Assembly: GCA_001465015.1 (NCBI GenBank)
Contig: LNEO01000108.1
Location: forward strand, 1-64,000
Length of the DNA: 64,000 nucleotides
DNA from: Deltaproteobacteria bacterium Ga0077539
GTDB lineage: Bacteria; Myxococcota_A; Polyangia; Polyangiales; Ga0077539
Direction of reading: 5' to 3'
Made by a program: the position numbers and the translations under genes. Shown here one piece after another: positions 27,071-36,609 of this stretch. Every line of letters begins with the position of its first letter. The stretch's first letter is position 1. Under the pieces are notes generated by a model, which was given only the letters and a program-made list of their open reading frames with translations, did no database searches and was not told the DNA's origin.

Positions 27071-27970
27071 TCAGCGCACGAGGTACTCGAGCAGCGCCTT
27101 CTGCGTATGCAAACGGTTTTCTGCCTCGTCCCACACGACGGCACCGGGCGAGTCGAGGTACGTCCCGTCGATCTCTTCTCCTCGGTGCGCCGGGAGGCAG
27201 TGCAAGACGATCGCGCCAGGCCGCGCGACGCGCATCGCGTTGGGCTCGACGATGTAGCCCGCAAAGGCAGCCTTTCGTGCGGCAGACTCGGCCTCCTGGC
27301 CCATGCTCGCCCACACATCCGTGATCACCACGTCCGCGCCCGCCATCGCTTCGCGCGGATCACGAACGACTCGGACGCGCTTTCCGTCGACAGCCACGCT
27401 CGGCTCGTAGCCTTCGGGAACGGCGAGCACGAGCTCGAGGTCGAGGAGATTGCACGCCTCGATCCAGCTGTTGGCGACGTTGTTGCCGTCGCCGATCCAC
27501 GCGTATCGCAGCCCGGTGAGGGTCTTCTTGTGCTCTCGCACGGTCTGCAAATCCGCGAGCACCTGGCACGGATGCCCCCCGTCCGTAAGCGCGTTGATCA
27601 CCGGAACGGTCGAGTGCAACGCGAGCTTCGCGAGCAGCTCGTCCGAGAACGTTCGAATCACGATCGCGTGCAAATACCGTGACAAAACCCGGGCCGTATC
27701 CTCGATGGGCTCGCCGCGCCCCATCTGTGTGTCGCGGGCGTTGAGCACCACCGGGTGCGCCCCGAGCTCGAACACCGCCACCTCGAAGGACACGCGCGTG
27801 CGCGTCGAGGGCTTCTCGAAAATGAGGCCGACGCTCTTGCCCGCGAGGGGCTTGGGCATCGCGTCGCCTGCGCGACGCATGGCCTTGAGCTCGTCCGCAC
27901 GGTCGAGCACCGCGAGGATGCCGTGCGCACGAAGGTCGTCGAGCGTCTTGAGATCACGCTTGCCGGTCAC
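27071..27970 (-). CDS. argF: Ornithine carbamoyltransferase
   Basis: ArgF makes citrulline from ornithine and carbamoyl phosphate, in arginine synthesis. Family motifs are visible in order: FEKPSTRTRVSFE (carbamoyl-phosphate-binding STRTR), QMGRGEPIEDTARVLSRY, GHPCQVLADLQT, and the ornithine loop near IVLHCLPAHRGEEI (HCLP). The length of 299 residues is standard. The ATG at 27970 overlaps the argD stop by 4 bases, so argD and argF are translationally coupled. There is no clear ArgR site in view. Confidence 0.96.
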   Translation of the reverse strand: MTGKRDLKTLDDLRAHGILAVLDRADELKAMRRAGDAMPKPLAGKSVGLIFEKPSTRTRVSFEVAVFELGAHPVVLNARDTQMGRGEPIEDTARVLSRYLHAIVIRTFSDELLAKLALHSTVPVINALTDGGHPCQVLADLQTVREHKKTLTGLRYAWIGDGNNVANSWIEACNLLDLELVLAVPEGYEPSVAVDGKRVRVVRDPREAMAGADVVITDVWASMGQEAESAARKAAFAGYIVEPNAMRVARPGAIVLHCLPAHRGEEIDGTYLDSPGAVVWDEAENRLHTQKALLEYLVR

Positions 27971-29196
27971 GATTTCACCTCGAGCTTCGTTGAGAGGTCT
28001 GCGAGCACAGCGTCGAGCGCCGCGACACCCTCATCGAGCTCGCCGTCGGACACGATCAGCGGAGGCGCGAAGCGGATCACCGACGTGCCCGCCGAAGAGA
28101 CAAGCACGCCGCGGGCGCGCAGCCCGTCGAGCACGCCGCGCACATCGACGCTCTTTTCGAGCTCGAGACCGCAGAGCAGCCCGCGCCCACGCGCGGCCAC
28201 CGCCACGGTGGGGTGTTTGGCGACGAGCTTCGCGAGCGACGCGAGCAGGTGCTCTCCGCGCGCTTTCGCGTGCGCGATGAGGCCGTCTCGCTCGATGGTC
28301 TCGAGCACCGCGAGCGCAGCAGCCGAAGCCAGCGCGTTGCCTCCAAACGTCGTCCCGTGCGCGCCGACCGGCAGCGCGTCGGCGAACTTCTCTGTGGTCA
28401 GAAGGGCGCCCATCGGCACGCCGCCCGCGATTCCCTTGGCAGAACACAGCAAATCCGGCTGCACCCCCTCGTGATGCCACGCCATGAACGCGCCCGTTCG
28501 AGCGATCCCGGTCTGGATCTCGTCGAACACGAGCAGCGCCCCTACGCGATCACACAGCGCGCGAAGCCCCGCGAGATACCCAGGTGGAGCAGGCAAAACC
28601 CCGCCCTCCCCTTGGATCGGCTCGACGAACACCGCCGCGGTTCGGTCGTTGAGGCGCCGCTCCATCGCCGCGAAATCTCCGTACGCGACGTGGGACACGT
28701 CCGCGATGGGAGCTCCGAATCCCTCCCAGTACTTCGGCTGTCCCGTGAGCGAGACCGCGCCCATCGAGCGCCCGTGAAACGCGTTGAGCGTCGCAACGAG
28801 TCCGAGCCGCTGCGCATCGCCCCTGGCGAAGTGAAATCGCCGTGACAGCTTGATCGCCCCCTCGACCGCCTCGGTGCCCGAGTTGGTGAAGAAGACCCTG
28901 TCCATCTTCGCCATCTCGCACAGCCGCGAAGCGAGCTGCGCGTTCGGCTCATTGTAGAAATAGTTGGCGGTGTGCACGAGCTTCGCGGCCTGCGCGGCCA
29001 CCGCGGCGACGAGCGCCGGGTGTGCGTGCCCGAGCGCGCTCACCGCAATCCCGCCGTATAGGTCGAGGTACTGCCGTCCGTCGGTGTCCCACAACCTGCA
29101 TCCCTCGCCACGGGCCAGGACGAAGTCCGGCTGGCGGTAGGTCTTGAGCAAGTGCTTCTTGGCGCCTGCGAGAAGCTCTTCCGTATTCTTGGCCAT
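27967..29196 (-). CDS. argD: Acetylornithine aminotransferase
   Basis: This is a class III PLP-dependent aminotransferase of 409 residues that converts N-acetylglutamate semialdehyde to N-acetylornithine. Motifs include YLDLYGGIAVSALGHAHP, FFTNSGTEAVEGAIKLSR, EPIQGEGGV, LLVFDEIQTGIARTG (Asp contacting PLP nitrogen) and SAKGIAGGVPMGA, whose Lys is the PLP lysine. ATG 29196 (MAKNTEELL) was chosen; the 26 upstream in-frame residues are not conserved. It overlaps argF. Enzymes of this family can also act on succinylornithine (AstC activity), which would link it to astD at 1.8 kb. Confidence 0.95.
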   Translation of the reverse strand: MAKNTEELLAGAKKHLLKTYRQPDFVLARGEGCRLWDTDGRQYLDLYGGIAVSALGHAHPALVAAVAAQAAKLVHTANYFYNEPNAQLASRLCEMAKMDRVFFTNSGTEAVEGAIKLSRRFHFARGDAQRLGLVATLNAFHGRSMGAVSLTGQPKYWEGFGAPIADVSHVAYGDFAAMERRLNDRTAAVFVEPIQGEGGVLPAPPGYLAGLRALCDRVGALLVFDEIQTGIARTGAFMAWHHEGVQPDLLCSAKGIAGGVPMGALLTTEKFADALPVGAHGTTFGGNALASAAALAVLETIERDGLIAHAKARGEHLLASLAKLVAKHPTVAVAARGRGLLCGLELEKSVDVRGVLDGLRARGVLVSSAGTSVIRFAPPLIVSDGELDEGVAALDAVLADLSTKLEVKS

Positions 29197-29258
29197 CGCG
29201 CGAGAGTTGATAGCACGACCCCCGCGCGCGCTGCGGTACTCTGCGTCGCTCGAACGCC

Positions 29259-30401
29259 GTGCCGCGCTTTGCATCTCGTACGCTCCTGGCGCTCTCGATC
29301 ATCGTCGCGCCGTCTGTCGCCCACCCGACGCGGTGCTCGCTGGCCGCAGAAGCGACTCGCGCAACGATTTCGCTCGCTCGCGGCGAAGAGCTCGGCGGCG
29401 TCTCGGTGTCGGTGTCGGTGCCGGCCTCGTCCGAGCAGCTCGTGTGGATCGCGGCCCGCGTACTTCCGCACCGCTTCGCGCGAAGGCCTCGGACGCGGGT
29501 GCTCGTCGGTGCGCTCGACCGCACCCGCACACAGTGGAGCGTTCCTCCGGTCGAAGTGGCGTCGCTTCCGGGAAGAGCGGACCTGCCCCTCGCGCTCGCG
29601 TCGGACTCCGACGGAGCCACGGTGATCCTCGCGCGGCCCGCGTCCGCGCTCGTGGTGCGCGTGACGACCGAAGCGGGCTATCCAGTCGAATCGCTCGCCC
29701 TCGCCCCGCCACGGACCGCCTCCGGGCCCCCGCTCATCGACGCTCAGGGCGGCTCGCTCGCGATCCTTTGGCGAGCACCACAAAGACTCTCGCTCGCCAC
29801 AAGCACGGCGAGAAGCCCCCTCCGTGAGCTCGCTCGCTTCGACCACGTCCCGCGGCGCGGGTCGCTCGGGCTCTCGGACCTCTGCGGGCTGGTCGCGCTC
29901 TCGCCCACGAGCGCCGGAGCGGTGTTTTGCCAGCGATCTGGCGCTCTTTCGCTGGTCTCAATCGAGCGTGGCGCCGTCGCGCGGCGCGCCGTGCAGGCCG
30001 CGCACTGCCCCGATCACTGCGATCGCGTCGCGGTCACCGCGGTCCCGAACGGCGCCGTCGCGCTCTTCGCGATGAAGGTGCGAAGAGAGCGGCTGCTTCG
30101 AAGCCACTGGGCGAGCCGCGTCACGCTCAATGAAAATACACACACGCAATCAACGATCCCGATCCTGCGGGGCGCGCCCTTCGCCGCGGGGCCTGGCGTC
30201 GACGCGATCGCGCAGCTCGCGCGCCCTGTCGTATTGCGCGCGCTCGAAAGACCGCTCGCGTTGGCGGCGATCGAGTCGATTCCGCGCTCGTTTACGACGA
30301 CGCAGACGGGGCCCGGAGAAGCGCTCTCGGTCACGGCGCTCGACGGAGGACAGCTCTCGATCGCGCCCGTGCGCTGCGAGCGCTCGCCCGGTCCGCGCTG
30401 A
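29259..30401 (+). CDS. Secreted protein of unknown function
   Basis: This gene runs opposite to the arginine genes, between argD and argB. The 380-residue product starts with GTG and has a signal peptide (about residues 1-28, LLALSIIVAPSVA). The body has many short beta-strand-like segments and repeated motifs such as LVGALDRTRTQW and LSLVSIERGAVARR, which suggest a beta-propeller, but no family can be named. Six Cys residues are spread through the second half. The stop is 6 bases from the convergent argB stop. Confidence 0.72.
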   Translation: MPRFASRTLLALSIIVAPSVAHPTRCSLAAEATRATISLARGEELGGVSVSVSVPASSEQLVWIAARVLPHRFARRPRTRVLVGALDRTRTQWSVPPVEVASLPGRADLPLALASDSDGATVILARPASALVVRVTTEAGYPVESLALAPPRTASGPPLIDAQGGSLAILWRAPQRLSLATSTARSPLRELARFDHVPRRGSLGLSDLCGLVALSPTSAGAVFCQRSGALSLVSIERGAVARRAVQAAHCPDHCDRVAVTAVPNGAVALFAMKVRRERLLRSHWASRVTLNENTHTQSTIPILRGAPFAAGPGVDAIAQLARPVVLRALERPLALAAIESIPRSFTTTQTGPGEALSVTALDGGQLSIAPVRCERSPGPR

Positions 30402-30407
30402 GCGCGA

Positions 30408-31286
30408 TCACTTCGGGTTGCGCGTGATTTCTGTGCCGACGCCGGTGTTGGTGAAGATCTCGAGGAGCACGGCGTGCTCGATTCGACCATCGAGGATGTG
30501 CGCCTTGCGAACGCCGCCCGCGATCGCCTCGAGGGCGCACTCGACCTTGGGAATCATCCCTCCGTCGATCACCCGCGACTCGATGAGGTCTCTCGCCTGC
30601 CCGGCGCCGAGCGAGCGAATGAACTGCCCCTGACCGTCCTTCACGCCCTCGACGTCTGTGAGCAGGATCAGCTTCTCGGCCCTGAGCGCCTCGGCGATCT
30701 TGCCCGCGGCCGTGTCGGCGTTGAGGTTGAGCGCGACGCCGTCCTCGTCGACGCCGACCGGCGCGATCACAGGAATGAACCCAGCCCGAGTCAGCTCGAC
30801 CAGCACGTCGGGGTTGACCGAACGCACCTCGCCGACGCGGCCCATGTCCACTTCGGTTCCGTCCTTGTCCCTCATGGGCGCGACCTTGTCGGCCAGCATG
30901 AACCTGTCGGACTTGCCGGTGATGCCGACCGCGCGGCCGCCGTGCTGGCAGATCAGGCTCACGATGTCCTGATTGGTGCTCCCGGCGAGGACCATTTCGA
31001 CGACCTGCATCGTGGCTTCGTCGGTGACCCGCAGCCCGCTGACGAACCGCGACTGCACCGCGAGCTTCTTCAGCATGTCGCTGATCTGCGGACCTCCGCC
31101 GTGAACGACCACGACGTTGATCCCGATGTACTTCAGCAGCACGACGTCGCTCGCGAACGACGCCTTGAGCTCGGGCGCCACCATCGCGTGCCCGCCGTAC
31201 TTGATGACGAACGTGCGCCCGTGAAATCGACGGAGATACGGAAGCGCCTCGTGAAGGACGTTGGCCTTTTCGATCAGCTCTTTCAC
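30408..31286 (-). CDS. argB: Acetylglutamate kinase
   Basis: ArgB phosphorylates N-acetylglutamate, the second step of arginine synthesis. The 292-residue sequence has FVIKYGGHAM, VVVHGGGPQIS, the MVLAGSTNQDIVSLI segment, and LNLNADTAAGKIAEAL with LLTDVEGV. GTG at 31286 gives the family-length N-terminus (KELIEKANVLHEALPYL). This N-terminal helix is typical of the arginine-inhibited, hexameric form of the enzyme. It is on the same strand as argD and argF but is separated from them by an opposite-strand gene. It is divergent from glnE. Confidence 0.96.
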   Translation of the reverse strand: MKELIEKANVLHEALPYLRRFHGRTFVIKYGGHAMVAPELKASFASDVVLLKYIGINVVVVHGGGPQISDMLKKLAVQSRFVSGLRVTDEATMQVVEMVLAGSTNQDIVSLICQHGGRAVGITGKSDRFMLADKVAPMRDKDGTEVDMGRVGEVRSVNPDVLVELTRAGFIPVIAPVGVDEDGVALNLNADTAAGKIAEALRAEKLILLTDVEGVKDGQGQFIRSLGAGQARDLIESRVIDGGMIPKVECALEAIAGGVRKAHILDGRIEHAVLLEIFTNTGVGTEITRNPK

Positions 31287-31363
31287 AGCGCGGCCCGTAT
31301 AGCAGCGACGCCCGAAGTTGCATACACGCAACCCGCAGTCGGCGTACAAACGATCGAGCTACG

Positions 31364-34300
31364 GTGCAAAGAACACCTCTCACTCCCATCGCGTCCGCCG
31401 AGTCCATCGACCGCGAGGCTGCTGCTGCTGCGCTCGAGAGCGCGCGCGATCAGGGCGTCTCGCTCGAGAGTCACTCCGAGCGGGACGTCGTCGCGAGGGC
31501 GGGCGCGGCGGCGCCGGCGATCCTTCCGATGCTGCTCGCGAGGCCGGGATTGGTCTCGCGTCTCGCGCGCGAGCTCGACCTGCACGGCCGCCTCGCTCCC
31601 GCCGAGGTCGTCCCCGAAGGAGCGCTCCAAGACAAGGAGTCCGCCCAGCGATTTCTCAGGCGAGCGCGGGATGAGGCGCTCGTTCGAACCGCGCTCCGCG
31701 AGCTGTACGGACACGCCGACGTCGATCGCACTGCCAAAGAGTGGTCGTCGGTCGCCTCGCGCTGCGCGGACATCGCCACGAACGTCGCGCGAGCGGCGAT
31801 CGAGGCGCGACAGGGCCCTCCCCTCGACGCCTCCGGACAGCGCGTCGCCTTCGTCGTGCTCGGGATGGGAAAGCTCGCGGGCGAAGAGCTCAACCTCGGC
31901 TCCGACATCGACCTGTGCTTCTTCTACGAGACCGACGATGGCGCGGCGGGCGAGCGGACGATTCACGAGCACTTCGCCAGGGTCGGATCGCTCGTCACCG
32001 CGCTGCTCGACGACGTCACCGAGGATGGATTCGCGTTTCGAGTCGACCTTCGGCTGCGGCCCGAGGGATCCAGCGGCGCGATCGCCAACTCGCTCTCGAG
32101 CGCCGAGCGCTACTACGAGACTTGGGGTCGTCCGTGGGAGCGAGCGGCGCTCTTGCGCTCGCGGCCGTGCGCAGGAGACCTCGCGTTCGGCGCGACGCTC
32201 TCGCGTTCGCTCGAGCCCTTTGTCTTTCGCCGCGCCGTCGACCCGACGATCGCCACCGAGGTGGCCAAGATGCTCGACCGCGCGAGGCGCGAGCAACTCC
32301 AGGACGACGCGCGAGACCTCAAGCTCGGCCGCGGAGGAATCCGTGAGGCGGAGTTCTTCGTGCAATCGCTGCAGCTCGTTTGGGGTGGGAGGCACGCGGC
32401 GCTCCGCGTTCCTGGAACGGTGCAAGCGGTGCGAAGGCTGCAATCGCTCGCGCTCATCACGCGCCGCGAGGGCGAGGACTTTCTCGACGCCTGGGCGGTC
32501 TTGCGCCGCGCCGAACACCGCGTCCAGGTGATGAACGCGTACGCCACGCACCTTCTGCCCACCGAGCCGCGACCGCGCCTCGCGCTCGCCAGGTCGCTCG
32601 GCTACGAGTCGACCGATCGATTCGAGCTCGAGCTCGACCGCGCGAGGCGCACGGTTCGCGAGCTCTTCTCGTCGCTCTTCGCAGAAGAAAACGGGCTCTC
32701 TTCGCGGCCGGCCTCCACGCCGCCCCCTCGCTCGCCGGAGGCAGAGCTGTGCGACGACGTCGCGCGCGCCGTCGAAGACGAAGACGCGCGAGAGCGCCTG
32801 CCCGCCACCGCCGCTGCGGTCCTCGGCGTGAGGGACGGCGAGACCGCGGCGTACTCGCTCGTCCGGCTCGCCCGCAAGGCAGACGCCCCGCTCGGAATCA
32901 TCGGACGCGAGCGTTCGCCCGAGCTCGGCCCGAGGCTCCTGGCCGAAGTCGGCGACGCGCCCGACCCGGATCGTGCGCTCTCGCGCCTCGCGGACCTGCT
33001 CGAACGCGTCGGCAGCTCGCTCGCGCGCTACGCGCAGAGGCTCGCAAACAACCCCGACACCACGCGCGCCCTCGTCGGACTGCTCGGCACCTCCGACGCC
33101 CTTGCGCGGGCGGTGGTCACGCGACCCGAGCTCATCGACGCGCTGCTCACCGTGGGCGTCGAAGCCCCCGACGAGCGAGCGATCGACGCCGTCCTCGAAG
33201 AGCGAACAAGGGAGGCGCTCGCGGCCGAAGACGATCACGACGACCCCATCGAACGCGCCGTCGGAGCGATGCGGCGCACGATGCGCGAGGTCGAGCTCGC
33301 CGTCGGCCTCGGCGACATGGGTCAGGCGTTCTCTGCAGGAGAAGTCGCGCGACGGCTGTCGGCGCTCGCCGAGGGCGTCGCGCGTCGAAGCTTCGCCATC
33401 GCAGCGAGAGAGGTCGCAGACCGCTTCGGGCTGAGGCCCGGCAGCGTCGATCCGCTCGACGGAATCGCGGTCGTCGCGATGGGTTCGCTCGCGGCTCGCG
33501 AGCTCGGCTACGCCGCGGACATCGACGTGATCGTGCTCTACGAAGGCGACGAAGACACCGTCGGCGGCCGGCGCAGCGGGGTGAGCTTCGCAGAGTACGT
33601 CGCGCGCGTCGCGCAACGCGCGATCGCGTTGTTGTCAGCGCCGCATCGCGAGGGTCCCGGCTATCCAGTCGACGTTCGACTGCGTCCAAGCGGCTCTCAA
33701 GGAACGCTCATCACCTCGCTCGCGTCCTTCGAGCGCTATCACCTCGGCTCGGCGAACGAGCCGCGCGCGCACGGCTGGGAGCGCCAGGCCTTGATCCGCG
33801 CCCGGACCATCGCAGGCGACCCAGCGCTGCGCGAGAGCACCCAGCAAGTTCTCTGGAGAATCGCGTTCGAGGGCGCGCCGCCGGACCCGTCAGAGGTACG
33901 TCGACTCCGCGCACGGATGGAGAGCGAGCTCGGGCACGAGGGCGCCGGGCACGTGTCGCTGAAGTACGGGCGAGGCTCGCTCGTCGACGTCGAGTTCGCG
34001 ACGCAAGCGCTGCAAATGCGCTTCGGCCGAGACGTCACGCTGCGCTCGCCGACCACGCGAGTCGCGCTGCGCGCGGCGCGGGCCGCGGGTTATGTCTCGC
34101 ACGAAGACGCGGACGCGCTGTTGCACGCCGAGAAGATCCTTCGACGGGCGCTGCTGGCGTCGCGGCTGGTTTTCGGCGAGGCGACGTTGCGAATCGGCTC
34201 GATCGAAGCGCAGACCGTCGCGCGAAAGCTCGGCTATCGAGCGCGCGACGACCGATCGGCGGCCGGAGCGCTGCTCGCGGACATCGAGCGGGCCAGACGC

Positions 34301-34372
34301 GCGGCGCGCGCCGCGTTCGAGCGCGTCCTCGAGACGTTGGCAACGAAGCCGACAGCGGTCGACGGGATGTGA
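31364..34372 (+). CDS. glnE: Glutamine synthetase adenylyltransferase/deadenylylase
   Basis: GlnE adds AMP to and removes it from glutamine synthetase in response to nitrogen status. The 1002-residue protein has the two tandem nucleotidyltransferase domains of the family. The first (deadenylylase) has LGMGKLAGEELNLGSDIDLCFFYE (split here as GMGKLAGEELNL and SDIDLCF), the second has VVAMGSLAARELGYAADIDV. Both keep the DxD metal pair. Each domain is followed by the helical GlnE/GlnD-like bundle (KLGRGGIREAEFFVQ and KYGRGSLVDVEFATQ). The second domain has GSLA where most GlnE have GKLG. GTG start. PII and glnA are not in the window. Confidence 0.95.
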   Translation: MQRTPLTPIASAESIDREAAAAALESARDQGVSLESHSERDVVARAGAAAPAILPMLLARPGLVSRLARELDLHGRLAPAEVVPEGALQDKESAQRFLRRARDEALVRTALRELYGHADVDRTAKEWSSVASRCADIATNVARAAIEARQGPPLDASGQRVAFVVLGMGKLAGEELNLGSDIDLCFFYETDDGAAGERTIHEHFARVGSLVTALLDDVTEDGFAFRVDLRLRPEGSSGAIANSLSSAERYYETWGRPWERAALLRSRPCAGDLAFGATLSRSLEPFVFRRAVDPTIATEVAKMLDRARREQLQDDARDLKLGRGGIREAEFFVQSLQLVWGGRHAALRVPGTVQAVRRLQSLALITRREGEDFLDAWAVLRRAEHRVQVMNAYATHLLPTEPRPRLALARSLGYESTDRFELELDRARRTVRELFSSLFAEENGLSSRPASTPPPRSPEAELCDDVARAVEDEDARERLPATAAAVLGVRDGETAAYSLVRLARKADAPLGIIGRERSPELGPRLLAEVGDAPDPDRALSRLADLLERVGSSLARYAQRLANNPDTTRALVGLLGTSDALARAVVTRPELIDALLTVGVEAPDERAIDAVLEERTREALAAEDDHDDPIERAVGAMRRTMREVELAVGLGDMGQAFSAGEVARRLSALAEGVARRSFAIAAREVADRFGLRPGSVDPLDGIAVVAMGSLAARELGYAADIDVIVLYEGDEDTVGGRRSGVSFAEYVARVAQRAIALLSAPHREGPGYPVDVRLRPSGSQGTLITSLASFERYHLGSANEPRAHGWERQALIRARTIAGDPALRESTQQVLWRIAFEGAPPDPSEVRRLRARMESELGHEGAGHVSLKYGRGSLVDVEFATQALQMRFGRDVTLRSPTTRVALRAARAAGYVSHEDADALLHAEKILRRALLASRLVFGEATLRIGSIEAQTVARKLGYRARDDRSAAGALLADIERARRAARAAFERVLETLATKPTAVDGM

Positions 34373-34541
34373 TATCAGCGCTCGCCTGCGGGTGCCCTCG
34401 ACCCTCGAGGCCCGACGACGCCGCGCGACGTCGGGGTCGCGCCCGACGCGATATCGACAAACAATCGAATTATTACAACGAGTTAAAGGACGAGCGCGTC
34501 GCAGATTCTCCCGCGGCGCAGCGACAAGGAGCGCGAACGCG

Positions 34542-35459
34542 ATGGATAAGCTCGAAGCGATCTGGCTCGATGGGAAGATGGTTGCGTGGGACGAGGCGCG
34601 AGTCTCGGTGTTGACCCACACCCTGCACTACGGCGTCGGCGCTTTCGAAGGCATCCGCGCGTACAAGCGCGCCTCTGGTGAGACCGCGATCTTTCGCCTT
34701 CGCGAGCACATCGAGCGTTTGTACGACTCGGCGAAGATCCTCTCGCTCAAGATCCCGTTCGAGCTCGAGGCGATCGAGAAGGCCTGCGCTGACTGCCTGA
34801 AGGTCAACGGCCTCGCCGAGGGCTACCTGCGCCCGCTCGTCTTTCTGGGCGACGAAAAGATGGGGCTCTACGCGCCGGACAACACGGTGCACGTGAGCGT
34901 CATCGCGTGGAAGTGGGGCGCCTACCTCGGCGAAGAGGCGCTCGAGCGCGGGATTCACGGCAAGGTGAGCTCGTTTACCCGCGCGCATGTGAACAGCACG
35001 ATGGCCAAGGGCAAGGTCGTCGGTCACTACGTCAACAGCATTCTGGCCAAGCGCGAGGCGAAGGCCGGCGGCTACGACGAGGCGATCATGCTCGACGCCA
35101 ACGGGTACGTCGCCGAAGCGTCCGGCGAAAACCTGTTCATGGTCCGCCGAGGGGTCATTCGGACCCCGTCCACAGCGCAGTGCATCCTCGAGGGAATCAC
35201 ACGCGACACGGTGATCACCCTGGCGCGGGAGCTCGGATACACCGTGGTCGAGGGGTTCATCTCGCGCGACGAGCTGTACACGGCCGACGAGGTGTTCCTC
35301 TGCGGAACCGCCGCCGAGATCACCCCGGTCCGTGAGATCGATCACCGTGTCATCGGCCGCGGCGCCCGGGGGCCTGTGACCCAGCGGATCCAGTCGCGGT
35401 TCTTCGACGTGGTTCGTGGGTCCACCCCCGACTACGCCGAGTGGCGAACGCGCGTCTGA
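34542..35459 (+). CDS. ilvE: Branched-chain amino acid aminotransferase
   Basis: This is a class IV PLP-dependent aminotransferase of 305 residues that catalyses the last step of Val, Leu and Ile synthesis. Motifs: THTLHYGVGAFEGIRAY near the start, KGKVVGHYVNSILAKREAKAGGYDEA (with the PLP lysine upstream near residue 160), EASGENLFMV and the ISRDELYTADEVFLCGTAAEITPV segment. The ATG at 34542 is preceded by AAGGAG (34527-34532). The 168 bases before it include an AT-rich stretch (about 34450-34490) unlike the surrounding DNA and are the likely promoter region, although I could not fix a -35/-10 pair. Confidence 0.96.
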   Translation: MDKLEAIWLDGKMVAWDEARVSVLTHTLHYGVGAFEGIRAYKRASGETAIFRLREHIERLYDSAKILSLKIPFELEAIEKACADCLKVNGLAEGYLRPLVFLGDEKMGLYAPDNTVHVSVIAWKWGAYLGEEALERGIHGKVSSFTRAHVNSTMAKGKVVGHYVNSILAKREAKAGGYDEAIMLDANGYVAEASGENLFMVRRGVIRTPSTAQCILEGITRDTVITLARELGYTVVEGFISRDELYTADEVFLCGTAAEITPVREIDHRVIGRGARGPVTQRIQSRFFDVVRGSTPDYAEWRTRV

Positions 35460-35510
35460 CCGAGCGGTGGATGAGCGGGGCGCTCGGGCCGTTCGGCGCG
35501 CCGTGAAATC

Positions 35511-35540
35511 CCGTTCACAGGCCAGGACAGCCGTTCACGG
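35511..35540 (+). promoter_or_regulatory. Paired direct repeats CCGTTCAC, candidate operator
   Basis: CCGTTCACAG at 35511-35520 and CCGTTCACGG at 35531-35540 are direct repeats exactly 20 bases apart, close to two turns of the helix. They lie upstream of the extended -10 promoter of the next gene and could bind an activator or repressor. The regulator is unknown. They do not fit the LexA half-site GTTCAG. Confidence 0.4.
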
Positions 35541-35638
35541 GGTGGCATACGGGAGAAAGGCCGATCCCGCACACAAGTCCGCATGAAATGACGGATCGGC
35601 AGAGATCTGGGGGCCGGGCAGCCCGTTGGCCTTACCGT

Positions 35639-35647
35639 TGCTAGAAT
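35639..35647 (+). promoter_or_regulatory. Extended -10 promoter element
   Basis: TGCTAGAAT is a TGnTANNAT-type extended -10 element, 40 bases before the ATG of the outer-membrane protein gene. No good -35 hexamer is present at the usual distance, which fits an extended -10 promoter, possibly helped by the repeats at 35511-35540. The rest of the 227-base gap shows nothing else that I can name. Confidence 0.5.
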
Positions 35648-35686
35648 GTCTGGCACGACGCCCGTCGAAAGGAGCAGTCGCCACCC

Positions 35687-36559
35687 ATGAACAAGACCGC
35701 CATCGCTGCCCTCTGCCTCTCACTCGGTGCCTTCGGTTCGGCAGCGTCCGCGCAGGAATGCCCGCCTGGGTCGATCGTCTGTGCAAGCGCCTCGGTCACG
35801 ATCGGGACCGGACCTGTCTACGCGCAGCCGGTTCAGCCCGTGTACGTGCAACCCGTGCAGCCCGTGTACGTGCAGCAGCCGGTGTACATCCAGCGGCCTC
35901 CGCGGGTGATCTACACCCCCGCGCCGCCGGTTCGCTACTACGTCACGCCGCGACCGACGTACTACTACGTCGCTCCGCAGTCGATGTACTTCTGGCGCTC
36001 GAACGTGCTGGTCGGCGGCGGTATCTCGCTCGGCGCGGCGTTCTTCGGCGGCAGGGTCGCTGACCAACCTGGGATCGTCGGGCTCGCGTCGGCCGTCGGC
36101 CGCGTTCGCGCACCGGGACACATCGGCGGCGAAATCGCGATCGGCGCTGCGTTCGGCCGCGATTGGAACGGCGACAACCGCTTCGAGCTCCCCTTCTGGC
36201 TCTCGGGACTCGTGTACTTCAACCCGCAGCACCGCGCGCAGGTGTACGGCGTGATCGGCGCCAACGGCTCGGTGGCGGGTGTCTCGTACAGCGCTGCCAA
36301 CCGCGCGGCCGGCGCGCACGGCGGCCGTCGCTCGGGCGACTACCTCTACATCGGCGGGCACGTCGGCGTCGGTCTCGAGTACCAGATCACCCAGCGATTC
36401 GTGCTCTTCGCGGATGTTCGTGGCTTCCTCCGCACGCGCATCGACGACGAGATCCGGACCAACCCCGAGTTCGCCGAGAACCTCGCGGACGGCACGACCC
36501 GCACGACCAACACGTCGATGGGCGCGATCACGCAGTTCGGCGCGATCTTCTACTACTGA
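35687..36559 (+). CDS. Outer-membrane protein with Pro/Val/Tyr repeats
   Basis: The 290-residue protein has a signal peptide (about residues 1-22, AASAQ) and a repeat stretch of the form QPVQPVYVQ (about residues 43-72), followed by Tyr/Pro-rich sequence. From about residue 105 it reads as an outer-membrane beta-barrel: NVLVGGGISLGAAFFGGRV, GGEIAIGAAFGRD, FWLSGLVYFNP, GGHVGVGLEYQITQRFVLFADVRGFLRTR and a terminal QFGAIFYY with a C-terminal aromatic residue. A good Shine-Dalgarno (AAAGGAG, 35668-35674) and an extended -10 lie upstream. It may be abundant. Function unknown. Confidence 0.78.
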   Translation: MNKTAIAALCLSLGAFGSAASAQECPPGSIVCASASVTIGTGPVYAQPVQPVYVQPVQPVYVQQPVYIQRPPRVIYTPAPPVRYYVTPRPTYYYVAPQSMYFWRSNVLVGGGISLGAAFFGGRVADQPGIVGLASAVGRVRAPGHIGGEIAIGAAFGRDWNGDNRFELPFWLSGLVYFNPQHRAQVYGVIGANGSVAGVSYSAANRAAGAHGGRRSGDYLYIGGHVGVGLEYQITQRFVLFADVRGFLRTRIDDEIRTNPEFAENLADGTTRTTNTSMGAITQFGAIFYY

Positions 36560-36609
36560 GCGACCCTTCGACGGCGGAGTCGATCGAGACCATCGCGCGG
36601 GTGGGCGCC

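Noticed and set aside
35511..35540. LexA boxes at the CCGTTCAC repeats
   Set aside because: The half-site here is GTTCAC, not GTTCAG, and the flanking positions do not fit the consensus.
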